This document shows, piece by piece, positions 15,201 to 25,380 of a DNA stretch of 64,000 bases. Every line of letters starts with the position of its first letter. Position 1 is the stretch's first letter. Source of the DNA: Actinia tenebrosa. Taxonomy: Eukaryota > Cnidaria > Anthozoa > Actiniaria > Actiniidae. The DNA lies in the NCBI RefSeq assembly GCF_009602425.1, contig NW_022259981.1:14614-78613 (forward strand), in the 5' to 3' direction. Position numbers and translations under genes: made by a program. The notes under the pieces are model-generated. The model was not told the origin of the DNA. It did not search any database and saw only the letters and a program-made list of their open reading frames with translations.

Positions 15201-18200
15201 GTACATTAACCTAGGTGTTAGGTAAAATAGATTTTCCTTAAAAACTATTATCCATTTATGACTTTTTTATCTATTTTTCTTCCTTTTTATTTTATTTCAT
15301 TTTGTCGTTTTTGAATCGTAAATTTATTTTGTTATATTTTATGATATTTATTTTCAATTATTATTTTTTTATTTTTTGGTTGATCGTTATCAATAGTTTC
15401 CTTTGCAGGGCTCTACTTCAATTATTTTCAATTTGTTTGGTAAATGCTTAACCTCTCAAACTGCAAAACATGAAATATTAAAGCTACAAAATCTTAGTCT
15501 TCGTTCATTAATATTTTGATCATCAACCATTCTGGCTAATTGAAGTTCTGCACTCGCTGCTTTTTTTAAAATCCCGGTGGAAATGACTGCAATTTCATAT
15601 TAATAACATAAAAAAATGAAGAATGTTTTTCGTTATTTTGATAAAAATATTTCTATTCTATTTTAGTTTTTTTCGTTTTTTAATTTTGGATTTTTTATTT
15701 CTTTTCTTAAGAATGAGTCAGTGATTATTAATAAATGGTAATGATTATAAATATCTAAAGGCAACGCAACAACAACATAGTGACGGCAACGTGACGTAAA
15801 CTTTTTAAGCGTGACAATATAATTTAGAAGTAGTGTCTGACCGGAAGTAAATAAAAACCGGAAGTTTGTGGTTTGACTATTATCAAACCGCAATTTCATT
15901 TCTCTACTCGTGAGTTTGAAATACTGTTTTGCAAATTGGATATTTTCTTTATCGACGAGATTATCGATGTCATCTTTCTTTCTTACTGAATTGCTTTAAA
16001 AATGTACGGCTGTTGTACATAATTTAAGGGGTACGTCTGGACCCGATTGGTGGCAATCTCTTGTTTTTTTATTATGAATATTTGAGCGTCTTATCGAGTC
16101 AAACAAAGCTCTTTTTCTCAACCGCCGATTTGAAAACAAAACTCGTTTGAGTGTGGATTCTCTTCAGTGTGATGGCGGCGTGTTGCGAAAGCCAACGGTG
16201 AGTCCAGTTTTCCAGCAATGATTTGATAACTAAGGACATTTTTCTTTTATCCCTACTCATTTTCTGCCGTTCTGTTTCTTATCATCTTAAGACGAAAGAA
16301 TAACGTTTGAAAATCACGGCAATCCATTGACTAGCATCATTCATTACAATGGGTTTGACTTCCGAGAAATAACCCATAGTTTTAGCGCGCTAAGCGTCCA
16401 GGATAAAGGAGTCAGTGAGGAAGAACACTTTAGTGAGAGGAACATGTCTTTTACTCTTGAATAATGCCTTTAATACCCTCTTATTGTAAAGGAAAAGCTT
16501 TTAAGCAATGATTGCTTGACAGTCAGAGCAGTTTGTTATTATTTTACACAATGTGGCACGACTTGTATCATGATGGGAAATCAAAATATGATATGACGTC
16601 AATCAATAACACAGGGTGACCATATGTGGAAAGAATATCCAGATTCTTGCTTATATTCTCTCTCTTTTTGTTCTTTCGTTTTCTCTCTCTTTTTCTCTTT
16701 TACTTAATTTTCTTTTTCATTTTTTTATTTCTTTCGTTTCTTATCGTTTCATTCTATTTCTATTCCATTCTATACTTAGTCCAGACACACACAAGAGGTT
16801 TTATATCAGACGGGTTTCATCTGATATAATCACCCAACACCTGGCTAATGCCGGACACTACAAACGTATGGTAACCGACGTCATGTTTCTGATAACATCC
16901 AGACTAGAAAATCACTATAAATGGCTATTTGTAACTTTGTGCCAGACACGAATGATATGTCCTCCGCGAACCTCGTAAACGTCACAGCTAAGTCTTATGA
17001 AGAGTACTGATATGAATTACAAATGTATGTTACTGTGGTTTTCGATATCAGTCTGCGAACTCCGACATTTTAATGGCTTGTCGTGAAATTGGTTTTTCAC
17101 TGCCACCAATCAAGAATGTAAAAGGTACCTACTGATTATTTTTGATTGACGGCAGCGAAAAAATCAAATTTCAGCGCGCAGCTCGCAATTAAACTACCAA
17201 GATCGCAGTAAGTAATGGCGTCAGTTTAGCATATCAGTGGCACTGAAGATCGAGTGATCGATTAGAAACTAAAAAATATATGACTTTTTGTAAGTTTAAT
17301 ATGATTGTGATTGCAAAGGCATGGCAGCCATGTTGGTGTTGGCTGTATCTGTGCACCAGCATGGCGGTCATGACGTCATGTGGAAAGCACAAGGATTTTT
17401 GAGAAGGGAGTGGCTACACGTGAGGTAAGAACTGGAATTAAGCTTAATGTTTATTTGTATTCTTATTTCAGGTACCTCACTCAACGTGAGCAAAAGTTAA
17501 TGCGTCGTCGAGACGAAGCTGAAGAGCTACTGGCATCACAACGGAAACTGATCGAGTGGGAGAGACGTCTGGATGAAGAGGAGAGTAAAGTTTGTAACTT
17601 GATTAACGAAGCTTTGAATCTGAGTCGCGATAATAGAGGAAAAAAGTCCAAGAGAACAAGTAAAGCCATTGAAAGCGACGACGGTAGAGGTGAGAATGCA
17701 AACAAAATAAAGTCTTGTGTACTGAAGAGGAAAAAGCGCAAATGCAGACACAGGTTTAATAGCCGGTTTTGAATTAGAAACCCTTACGCAAGGAAAAGTT
17801 TTCTATTCCTGGTGCTTGTGACACCTTTGAAAACCAAGCTTTAAAAAATGCACCTTGGTGCAAATGAACGAGTGCTAAAAGACAAGCCATATGTACTCGA
17901 AAAAATGGTATATTATAGATATCAAAAGCGGCATAAATTAATCCTTATATATAGAATACAACAGACGCCTAGAGCCTACTAGATCCACGTATAAAGAAAC
18001 CAGGATTTGTAATATACTTAACCAATGGTATATTTTCTATAACCTTCAGCTAAGGCCCCGTCATTGAATCACACGACCACACCCACCACACCCTCAGCTT
18101 CCCCAAGTAAGAGTGAACGGATCAGCAGCCGTCAGCCATCTGAGTACGTCAAATTCCCAACAGGACAGCAAACAAAGTCCGAACAAAACGCGAACGAGAG

Positions 18201-21200
18201 CTCTATCGCCGAAGACCTCCCGAGCATGGCACCTGACAGGTCACGTGAGAGCTCCATCGCCGAAGACATCCCGAGCACAGCACCTGACAGGTCGCGTGAG
18301 AGCTCCATTGCTGAAGACATCCCGAGCACGGCACCTGATAGGTCACGCGAGAGCTCTATTCCTGAAATTGATATCAAGTCCAAAGATAGTTCAGTGACTG
18401 GTGAATACACGAATGATACGTTTGAATCGATTGATAGTACAATAACGCGTTCCCACTCCACCCCCGTCAGGATCATCTCGTCACCCAAGACCCCTTCAAT
18501 CAAGTCTATCAGTCGACGATCCTCTAAGTACGAAGAGAATAAAAGCGAAGAGGATGCTTCTATGACTGGTGAGTTTTCCTACTTAGAAAATCACAGCTGG
18601 AAATTAGTATTACGCGCTTAGTGTGAATATGGCTCAGAAAACAGTCAGGACGTCAGAGGTGCTTTAGTTTGCATACAAGTGTATTTTGCAGTGGATTTAA
18701 AAAAGAATAAACATTTATTATACACGCACGACCTTTCGGGCTGAATATGTGAATTTCTTGATTTTTGCGGGTCAGTTTCCAATCTGCGCACAATAGTAAG
18801 GAAAGAGTTTGAAGCCTTGAAAATCCGACCTTGGTCACAAACAATTCTCTTGGTCGTACACTGTAGGTTCACCAGTTCTCCAACAGCGACCACTTACAGC
18901 ACCAGACACGTAATTCCCTTCATTTGCAAATGGTGATCGCTTAAGTGCCTTCTAAGTTCTTTAACTGATTGTATTTACTGCTGCCTTGTTTTCCAGAAGC
19001 GTCGGATCATAGTGATGTAGAAAGCCGAGTACGACAGTTGAAGGAGCAACTAGAACAAAGAAAACGAGAAGCAAAACGACTGTATCACGAACGAAAACGA
19101 CAGCGGCGCGCCATGTTGTTGGAACAAGAAGAAACACTAAGAAAAGAACTCCAGGTAAAGTAAACTTCATTTTCTCTTGAAAATATTCAAATCGTTAGGG
19201 AAATAATGTTAGAAACTATCGTCAAAACCATGATAAAAAAACTGACGGTATCAGAAAATTGGATTTTTTAATTTCTATTGAGATTTTTCGTAAATCACTT
19301 GGTTGTTTTCGCACAAGACCAAGGTGTTTTTATGTCAGCCGCTAACATTGATTAGCAGTGTCTAGAGTCTAGAGTCCAATGATTAGAGAAACGGAGCGAC
19401 GTGAGCTGTGCCGTTAAATAATGCGTTTTCGTGCGCTTAAGGACGTCATCGTCATGTTTTTATGTTGTGATAACAACGTATGGCTTAAACATGGCGATGC
19501 GCGTATTAAACTGAGTGTTCTTGTGTCTCTAATGGTCATATACTTATTTTCTTTCCAGGCTGTTGAACGTGTGATTGAAAAAACGAAAGCCGAACTGGAC
19601 GAACCCACTCCTACCGAACCACAGGCTACCCAACAAGGCAGAACGTTATCCCAGCCAAGTTCAAGAGCATTAAGTATCACTGTTGAACACGACGCAAAAC
19701 CTTCATCGACCCCAGAGGAAACAAAACGTGAAGAGGACTCGGACAAGGTCGATAGTGAAGGTAGCTATACTCCACCCGGTGAGACATCGAGAAATGAGGA
19801 GGAAGGATCGCATGACAAGACACCGAGTGAGCACGAGGTGTACGCAGAAGATAAAGATTCAGTGCCAGCAGACACTAGTGAAGGCTTACTTAAGAATCAC
19901 TACTCTCTGGACAGCAAATCATTGGCTAAGACCATTAGTGACGTCAAAGACCTTGATATCAGTGATCGATCTGCGTCCGTGGTTGAGGATCTGTCTAACC
20001 ACACCCTGCGCTCTTTTACAGAAGAGATAGAAGACGATGCCAAGACGGCTGAGGACATCTCTATCAGCGAGACAAGCGAGATTCAGACCATCTCTAATAA
20101 AGCTGACCTTAAGTCATGTGAATCTGCAGCAATATCTGAACAAGGGTCTGTTCCAGAGGTTCTGTCAGCCAGGTCTCCTGAAGCACAACCAGAAGATACA
20201 AGTGATCGTTCCAAAGCTGCCTCGGAAAAGGGCTACAGTGACACCTTTGAGAGCGAGCACAAAGATGATGAAAAAACTGAAGAAGATATAAGCGAACAGA
20301 TCAGTATTGAGGAAGAAGAGGAAGAAGTGAAGTCCAGGGATGCTGGTAGTGAAGAGATCGAGAAGTCAAAGGATAACAAGGATGATTTGTTTGGAGTGGA
20401 AGCAAAAGAGAGAGAAAAGACTCAAGAGGAGGAGGACGAGGTCGGTAGTGAAGGTACAATCACCGAGGACGTACCAGAAGAAATCCTCGACGACTCCAAG
20501 GATATACCAGAAAACATCCTCAAGGACTCCCTGAAAGACGATGTAAAGAGACAGGCTAGTCTTGATGATAAATTAAATCTTGCTGTAGATGGACCTTCGT
20601 CACCTCAGCCATCTTATTCTGAAGATTTCGAACCTTCAGTTGGTGAAGACGAAAATAATAAAGACCATCTCTTGGCAGAGAATATTGCTGGGCCGTCTTA
20701 CTCCGCAGACTTTGAGCCATCCGAGACTCAGAAATCCAAACCAGACGACACGTTGGGTGTTGAAGAAAGATCCCTTAAAAGTTCAAGTAGTTATTCACCT
20801 GATTTTGAAGAGTCGTCTTCCGAAGGCAAAGATGAGCTGTCACCCAAGGAATCTCACGAGGTACCCAAGGAATCCTACGAGGTACCCAAGGAATCCTACG
20901 AGGTACCCAAGGAATCTTACGAGGTACCCAAGGAATCCTACGAGGTACCCAAGGAATCCTATTTGGTGCCAACGCTTAATGTAAGCGAGGCTACAGATGA
21001 AGACAGTATAGCAGAAGATCTTCCAGAAGAAGACCAGTCGCTAGAGTCTGGTTCGTTAAGTGATGCTAGTGATGACGTTATCCCTCGCTTCTTTGTTTCT
21101 GAAGACAAAAAACAGGCTTCGATCGACAACAAGGTTGAAGAAAAGACTAAGCAGCAACAACAAGACGAGGAAAAGAAGGAACTACAAACACTGCAAGCAG

Positions 21201-22672
21201 ATAAAATATCGAATGAACTGTCGAACATGTTGATTAATGACGCTGTGACTTACGTCACAGGTTTGTACGATAGACATCAGGAACCCAACATAGAAGAAGT
21301 CAGGGGGAAAGAAGCAGTTGAATCCAAAGATAATGAAGATGGGAAGGGCGTGCTTGATGAAGAAAAAAAGGCTAGCATATGGCCTGAAGAGACCGGAGAG
21401 ATATCAGAAGCAGATAATGTATCGATATCTGAACGTCTATCATTCTCAGATGATGAAGATTCCATGCCTGGGCTAGACTTGAAACCTACTATCGATACTT
21501 TGAAGGAGAAGACCGAGGCACCTGTTGTGAAGGATGGCGGGCAAGAACCTGTCAAACCTGTTGTAGTGGACAAACAAGTGCAAAGCGAAGGTGTGATCAC
21601 GAAGCTGTCAGAGGACCTACTTAAGGAAGCTGCATCACAGATGATTACATTAATGCGCAAGAAACAGGAAAAGTTGAAACTAACGGAACAAATCGAAAAG
21701 GATGAGAAGGATGAAAAGAAAAGGGAAAAGGAAACCCGTGAAGGAACTGTTCATAGTCCAGAGCTCAGCCCACAACGAGGGCTTGATAAGTTTATGGCCG
21801 TTCATCGATTTTCAGATGGCGTCCCCAAGCATCAGAGTCCACCAGGAAGCCCAACTAAAGACACCGCAGCCTTTGATGGTAACGAACTGGCAGATAAACT
21901 TAGCCAGTTAAAGTTACTACATGATGAGCTGGGTGATCAACTTGGTGATGATGACGACGAAGATAATGATTTTGTCGTCTCGAATAAACCGCTTGAGTTG
22001 CCGTCCGATAAAGAGGTTTATGAACCTCCACGCGGTCAGACTATACCTATGGTTGTACCCCATGACTGTTCCGAGGTCAAGGAGATGATTTTTTCTTCTC
22101 TATTGACGTTCTACAACCGCAAGAAGGCGGGAAGGTCTTTAGGTAACGTCACTCCACCACCAGAGTTCTCTGAGACTAATGTCGACGATAACGATACTGA
22201 TCGAAGAATCCAACAAGTGTATCGTCGACAGATATTTGATTTGACTGGAGAAGTTTTCCGGGATGTTCTGAACGAGGAGTCCCCACCCTCCCATCCCTCA
22301 TGGATGAAACCAAGACGCAGAAGAAAGAATCGTTTCTACCACAGTCTCTCCCCCATGATGAATGAACATGACTATCTACCAGTCGTGCAGCAACGAGTTC
22401 TTGATTTAGTTGGTTTAGGCAATGAAAGACCAAGTCTCGAATCCCTACGCCGCAAAACGCCTTTAAAAATTGGCAAAAAGGACGCTGTGGACGCTATTTT
22501 GATTCAAGAACTGCGGGAGGAAGAACCGCAGTGGATTGACTATGATGATGATGAACTAGCTGTGAAATTCCAAGTTGCTGATGCTATCTTTGATTCGTTG
22601 TTATCCGAGACAGTTATGGTAATGAATGCTGTCCAGAGAAGAAAGGATTCCAGAAGAGACATTGGCAGCTGA
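205..22672 (+). CDS. CEP350: CEP350-type centrosome-associated protein, 5'-truncated by window, 29 exons seen
   Basis: Exons: 205-257, 345-443, 805-951, 1087-1126, 1428-1703, 1839-1910, 2386-2601, 2914-2957, 3068-3340, 3517-3574, 3865-3946, 4085-4140, 4889-5106, 5186-5326, 5596-5844, 5990-6079, 6311-6418, 6605-6658, 7061-7392, 7468-7697, 8220-8395, 8703-8747, 8918-9178, 9522-9683, 10283-10605, 17472-17689, 18050-18568, 18997-19154, 19559-22672. Every junction keeps frame, giving about 2604 residues. Recognised as CEP350 from remembered conserved blocks: the basic coiled coil at 345-951, RHIESEG...EESVRQL at 5596-5844, [16 protein letters not shown] at 8918-9178, the [10 protein letters not shown] coiled coil at 9522-9683, and the C-terminus with [16 protein letters not shown] and [15 protein letters not shown]350 anchors FOP/CEP43 and microtubules at centrosomes and basal bodies. 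Codons 3068-3340 hold an IQ-like motif ([15 protein letters not shown]). The human protein carries a CAP-Gly domain before the C-terminus; I see none here. The last exon (1037 residues) is acidic, Ser-rich and repeat-bearing. The N-terminus lies outside the window. Confidence 0.88.
1145..1275. repeat. ATC/ATT trinucleotide microsatellite
   Basis: Imperfect runs of ATC, ACC and ATT triplets lie in the CEP350 intron between exons 1087-1126 and 1428-1703. Apparent His-rich or Ile-rich frames here are artefacts of the repeat. Confidence 0.85.
1931..2352. repeat. GAT/GGT/AAT trinucleotide microsatellite, about 420 bp
   Basis: Long imperfect GAT-based triplet array fills the CEP350 intron between 1910 and 2386. 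It opens all frames on both strands (Asp-, Met-, His-, Ile-rich) but none has a start context, splice signal or other support as coding sequence. Confidence 0.9.
2868..2893. repeat. ATTC tetranucleotide run before a 3' splice site
   Basis: Six or so ATTC units just upstream of the polypyrimidine tract and acceptor of the CEP350 exon at 2914. Confidence 0.8.
4196..4360. repeat. CATC tetranucleotide microsatellite
   Basis: Imperfect CATC/CTGT/CCAC units in the CEP350 intron between 4140 and 4889, immediately beside the inserted mariner-like MITE. Confidence 0.85.
4372..4786. mobile_element. 415-bp non-autonomous Tc1/mariner-like MITE with TA target duplication
   Basis: Left end CAGTCAATTCAAAAAA reappears in inverted orientation at the right end. 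The inverted repeats stay alignable for roughly 75 bases (shared core GCGACTGGACCGAAAGGAA). Both ends abut a TA dinucleotide (4370-4371 and 4787-4788), the target of Tc1/mariner transposases, and CAGT ends are typical of that superfamily. The interior has no transposase similarity that I can see, so it would depend on an element elsewhere. It sits in a CEP350 intron; the long frames across it are not coding. Confidence 0.8.
9264..9340 (+). mobile_element. 3' fragment of a tRNA-derived SINE
   Basis: The segment around 9268-9298 matches the tail of the SINE at 26392-26925 (shared string CTAAATTCCAATT preceded by ATCAACT). The tRNA-like head is missing, as expected for a 5'-truncated insertion. 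It lies in the CEP350 intron between exons 8918-9178 and 9522-9683. Confidence 0.5.
10671..10832. repeat. Imperfect foldback sequence, possible MITE
   Basis: Left arm carries AGATACGCTTGGC and TTCTTGAGA; the right arm carries TCTCAAGAA and GCCAAGCTAGCGTATCT in inverted order. Target duplications are not clear. Confidence 0.5.
11430..11740 (+). repeat. Three-copy tandem repeat, units about 104-119 bp
   Basis: Units start near 11432, 11534 and 11653. Each has GAAATTCTAATAG, then a block ending in TACTAATGA, then ACGAAAAG followed by CTGTTC.GAT, and joins the next through a TATTATCAAGCT-like spacer. The third unit is the most diverged. No long open frame. Function unknown. Confidence 0.75.
16172..16197 (+). 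promoter_or_regulatory. Candidate internal first exon (MAACCESQ + CG) for a short CEP350 isoform
   Basis: Inside the 6.9 kb intron there is an ATG followed by 8 codons (MAACCESQ) and two bases, then a good donor (ACG|GTGAGT). The leftover phase (2) is exactly the one needed to join the exon at 17472, giving [16 protein letters not shown] and a predicted 1344-residue C-terminal isoform. TGACGTCA CRE palindromes lie at 16594-16601 and 17371-17378. Against it, a very similar string with a 7-base difference occurs at 41237 upstream of the PITP copy, so this could be a dispersed sequence rather than an exon. This is an inference only. Confidence 0.25.
18196..18348 (+). repeat. Coding minisatellite: three 51-bp units (17 residues) in CEP350
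   Basis: The unit ESSIAED(L/I)PSxAPDRSR occurs three times in a row, followed by a partial fourth (ESSIPEI). It lies in exon 18050-18568 and preserves frame, so copy-number change would add or remove 17 residues. Ser/Pro-rich and probably disordered. Confidence 0.9.
20843..20968 (+). repeat. Coding minisatellite: six 21-bp units (7 residues) in CEP350
   Basis: Unit PKESYEV repeats six times with first (H for Y) and last (L for E) variants. The middle units are almost identical at the DNA level, implying recent expansion. It lies in the last CEP350 exon, between SY(S)xDFE motifs. Confidence 0.92.
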
Positions 22673-23901
22673 CAGTGAATGACGTTTTATCTACGTCGTT
22701 GTCTGTGATATTTATTTAGGAGGTTGTTATGCATAACAAGGTTATTCCTTGAGTCGTTTTCTTATAAGCCACCAATTTTCTTGAGCACCGCCTTTTAAAG
22801 GCTTAAATAGTCTGCTATGTCACAGTACTACTATGACTTTAGGGTGCATGTACAAGTTGCGACAACTGCAAAGTTCCATGAAAAAGGACATTTTGTGGAC
22901 ATTAATATTTTGTAATGACTTTAACAATTTGGTAGGGTGTAATAATGAATCTATGAATATTTGCTGTACATAAGAAGCTGCACTTTATTTTTGCTTTGTA
23001 AACAAAAATATAACAAAATAGTAATATATGAAAGCGTGAATTAAATGGTATGTTATTTCATTTGGTTTCTTATTTTGTGCTTTATTTAAAAATTGAAGAC
23101 ATGGGGAAACCCAGCGATGATCATCACTTGTCATCCAATCTTGTACACAGAGCCCACCTTTCTCTCTGTAGGACCAAGCTTGATGCTGACCAAGAGAAAT
23201 GTTGGCCTGCCATCCTTTTGGGTAGGATGCCAATGTGGGAGGGCAATCCTATGTTAAAGGTTCTAGAATGCTTCTCATTTCTTTTGGACATTTTCTGACA
23301 AGTTTCCCAACACTTTTACCAGGGGTAAAAATAGGGCAACATGAAGAAAACAGCTGATGTCAAATGTTCATAGAAATATGTTGTAAATATACAATGCCAA
23401 GAAAACAAAATACAATAGATTTGAGAAAAATTTATTACACAAAATGATTGACAAGTAGGTTTCCCCATTTCAATAATGTTCATTATTTACAGTTTTGATT
23501 GGCTATGAACATGACTCTTGTCCCAGTGTCACTCCCCTCCTGAACTACAATAATGGTCCGAGTATAAGGTCATAAATTTCGTTATTAAGTTCTGGACACA
23601 GTTCCTATTAACTATGGACCAAAAGAAGATGGATGACGGCAAAAACTGAATGCTGGTTGCCAACCTTTCCAATAGAAGACTTTCATTATGTCATCATTTA
23701 CTACCACTACAAGGATCCCTAGTACACTTTTTTTTGTTCAGTTAATTAGGACCAATAAATTGTCTTGCTATTCTCAAAAGGGAATAGATTCATTAAAATA
23801 CGAGAAAATTTGCAAAGCATTTTGGCAGTGGTAGTAAAATGATGCCATCATGCAAACAACCTATTAGTCCAGTCATTCAAGGATATGATGACATGTGAAT
23901 A
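22673..23901. other. Convergent intergenic region between CEP350 and the C11orf98 homologue
   Basis: Both genes end into this 1.2 kb. An ATTAAA at 23040-23045 could serve CEP350 on the + strand. On the - strand AATAAA lies at 23431-23436, about 470 bases beyond the C11orf98-type stop. No gene found. Confidence 0.6.
23431..23436 (-). terminator. Poly(A) signal AATAAA for the C11orf98-type gene
   Basis: TTTATT on the + strand, so AATAAA on the strand of the gene, in AT-rich 3' UTR context. No stronger hexamer seen nearer the stop; inferred. Confidence 0.4.
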
Positions 23902-25161
23902 TCAATCTAGATCCATCTTCTCCTTTCCTTTAGGTTCTTTCTTTGCAGTCTTTGTTTCTTTCTTCTCTTCAACTAAAACCCACAAACAAAGATATTAGCC
24001 ATTGGGCTTCCTGAGGTTTGGATGTTCACAGGGAACCCAATTTTAAAGAAAAACCTGTCAGACAATTACCCTATGGAAGATAAGACATGACCTCCTCTGC
24101 AGATGTCTCTGCTTTGGGGGTTTTGACATTGATACTTTGTGGGTTTCCTGTGGTGTGTAAAGTGATGTGAAATCACACAAGGATCCCAAGCACCAACAAA
24201 AGTAAAAGCAATGATGCCTGTTGAGGAGACTCTTAGGCTCATGTCAAATGTCGAACTTCACATGAGCTGAACCTAATGACATCAAAGAAGACCACCTTGT
24301 TATCCATTTTTTCAATTAGGTTTGGCTCATGTGAAGTTTGACGTTTGACCTGAGCCTTAGAGGCGGTGTTACAGTCAAATGGATGGGAATTGGCAGGAAA
24401 TGGAATAGAGGGAGACAGGGGGGTTGCAACATTTTACCTGGTTTTTCTAATTCCATTGATTGCTTCTGTTTCTCTTCTCTCTTGATTTCCTTCAACAACA
24501 GTCGTTTCTTCTTTCCTGACAGGGTTATGTTTGCATATGGGTTGGTTCTAAAAGAAGAGTTGAAAAATGAAAAAAATGAATGATAAACATCCTACTCTCC
24601 AACAATGGAAAAGCCTTGTGGGTTAGAACAGAATGCAATATCTCAAAAGGTGGAGGTTTAGTAATTTAATTCCTCAATTGAAAAACGTCCAACATATTAA
24701 TATCAGGAACTTTAATAATGGATAGTTGTTGGTAAGACAACCCCTCCCCCTAAAAATTATACTTAATATTAAGTATGTATCTATGTAGACTATCCCCTTC
24801 ATCTAAGACTTCTTTTCAAGGCCTTACTTGGTCTTCCTCAGTATGTGAGTTGTTGTTAGACTATCTACAACTCGTCCTTCTTTAGCTCTAGTTTGTTTCT
24901 TCTTTTGTTGCTTTTTTATTCTTCCAGCTCTCTTTAAATTCTTCTGCAGGGCCTAGAAATAGAGCATTCAATGATATATCACAACTAAGATAATTTCATA
25001 ACACAGTAATATTGATAAATGAAGTCAGATAATGGAGAGAAAAAATCATGATTGGCAACGTTATTTCATCATAAGAGTAATTAGCTCTGACTGAGCAAAA
25101 AATGACAGATTAAACGTCTATTTACCGATCGTGGCCGATTATACACGTTCCCACCTGTCAT
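23902..25161 (-). CDS. C11orf98: C11orf98 homologue, small basic protein, 113 aa
   Basis: Four exons on the minus strand: 25161-25126, 24952-24828, 24547-24438, 23972-23902. They join in frame (12 + 41 + 1 + 36 + 1 + 22 residues). The protein starts MTGGNVYNRPRS, has a Lys/Arg-rich middle, then TTTHILRKTKTNPYANITLSGKK split over an exon boundary, and a Lys/Glu tail ending KGKEKMDLD. I recall human C11orf98 as starting MGGPGGKINRPR and containing ARANITLSGKKRRKLL followed by a similar charged tail, so the match runs end to end. Function is not established to my knowledge; the composition suggests a nuclear or nucleolar protein, which is inference. It is divergent from NIT1 with only 195 bases between the ATGs. 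Each exon is too short to stand out as an open frame. Confidence 0.85.
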
Positions 25162-25380
25162 TACAAGCAAAGGTACACAGATCCAAGAAAAAAATACTTC
25201 TAAAAGGTAAGAATCTCTTATAATCTTTCTTGAATCTTGTTGTTTTTGGAATCAAAACACGTGTTTGGAATCGACCCCAGGCTTCCTTGTCCATCACACG
25301 TCCAGCATGGCGGACGAGATGTAGATCAAAATACTTCCTGTATTTTAATCTGTGAAATGTTGCAATCGTTTACATTTATC
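25126..25380. promoter_or_regulatory. Bidirectional promoter region of C11orf98 homologue and NIT1
   Basis: The minus-strand ATG is at 25161 and the plus-strand NIT1 long-form ATG at 25357 (short form at 25546). The transcription starts of both genes must therefore lie within a few hundred bases. No TATA box is evident, as is common for housekeeping divergent pairs. Start sites are not determined. Confidence 0.55.

Larger units (their letters stand above)
10606..17471 (+). other. Large CEP350 intron (6866 bp)
   Basis: Donor AG|GTAAGC at 10605 and acceptor TTTCAG at 17471. I find no convincing nested gene on either strand. Contents: a foldback sequence at about 10673-10830, a three-copy tandem repeat at 11430-11740, T-rich low-complexity stretches near 13260-13450, 15240-15380 and 16655-16780, and the candidate internal first exon at 16172. 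One ambiguous base at 12232. Confidence 0.8.

Noticed and set aside
17380-17471. Open frame extending exon 17472 upstream from a GTG
   Set aside because: No ATG, and the acceptor at 17471 joins in phase to the exon ending 10605.
19421-19558. Upstream ATG extending the last CEP350 exon as a separate 1083-residue gene
   Set aside because: The stretch before 19559 is intron: a good acceptor (CTTTCCAG) at 19558 joins in phase to the exon ending 19154, and the extra residues do not resemble CEP350.
25237-25356. ATG at 25237 as the NIT1 start
   Set aside because: The 40 added residues include acidic and Pro/Cys-rich sequence unlike a presequence, and overlap the probable divergent promoter; 25357 or 25546 fit better.
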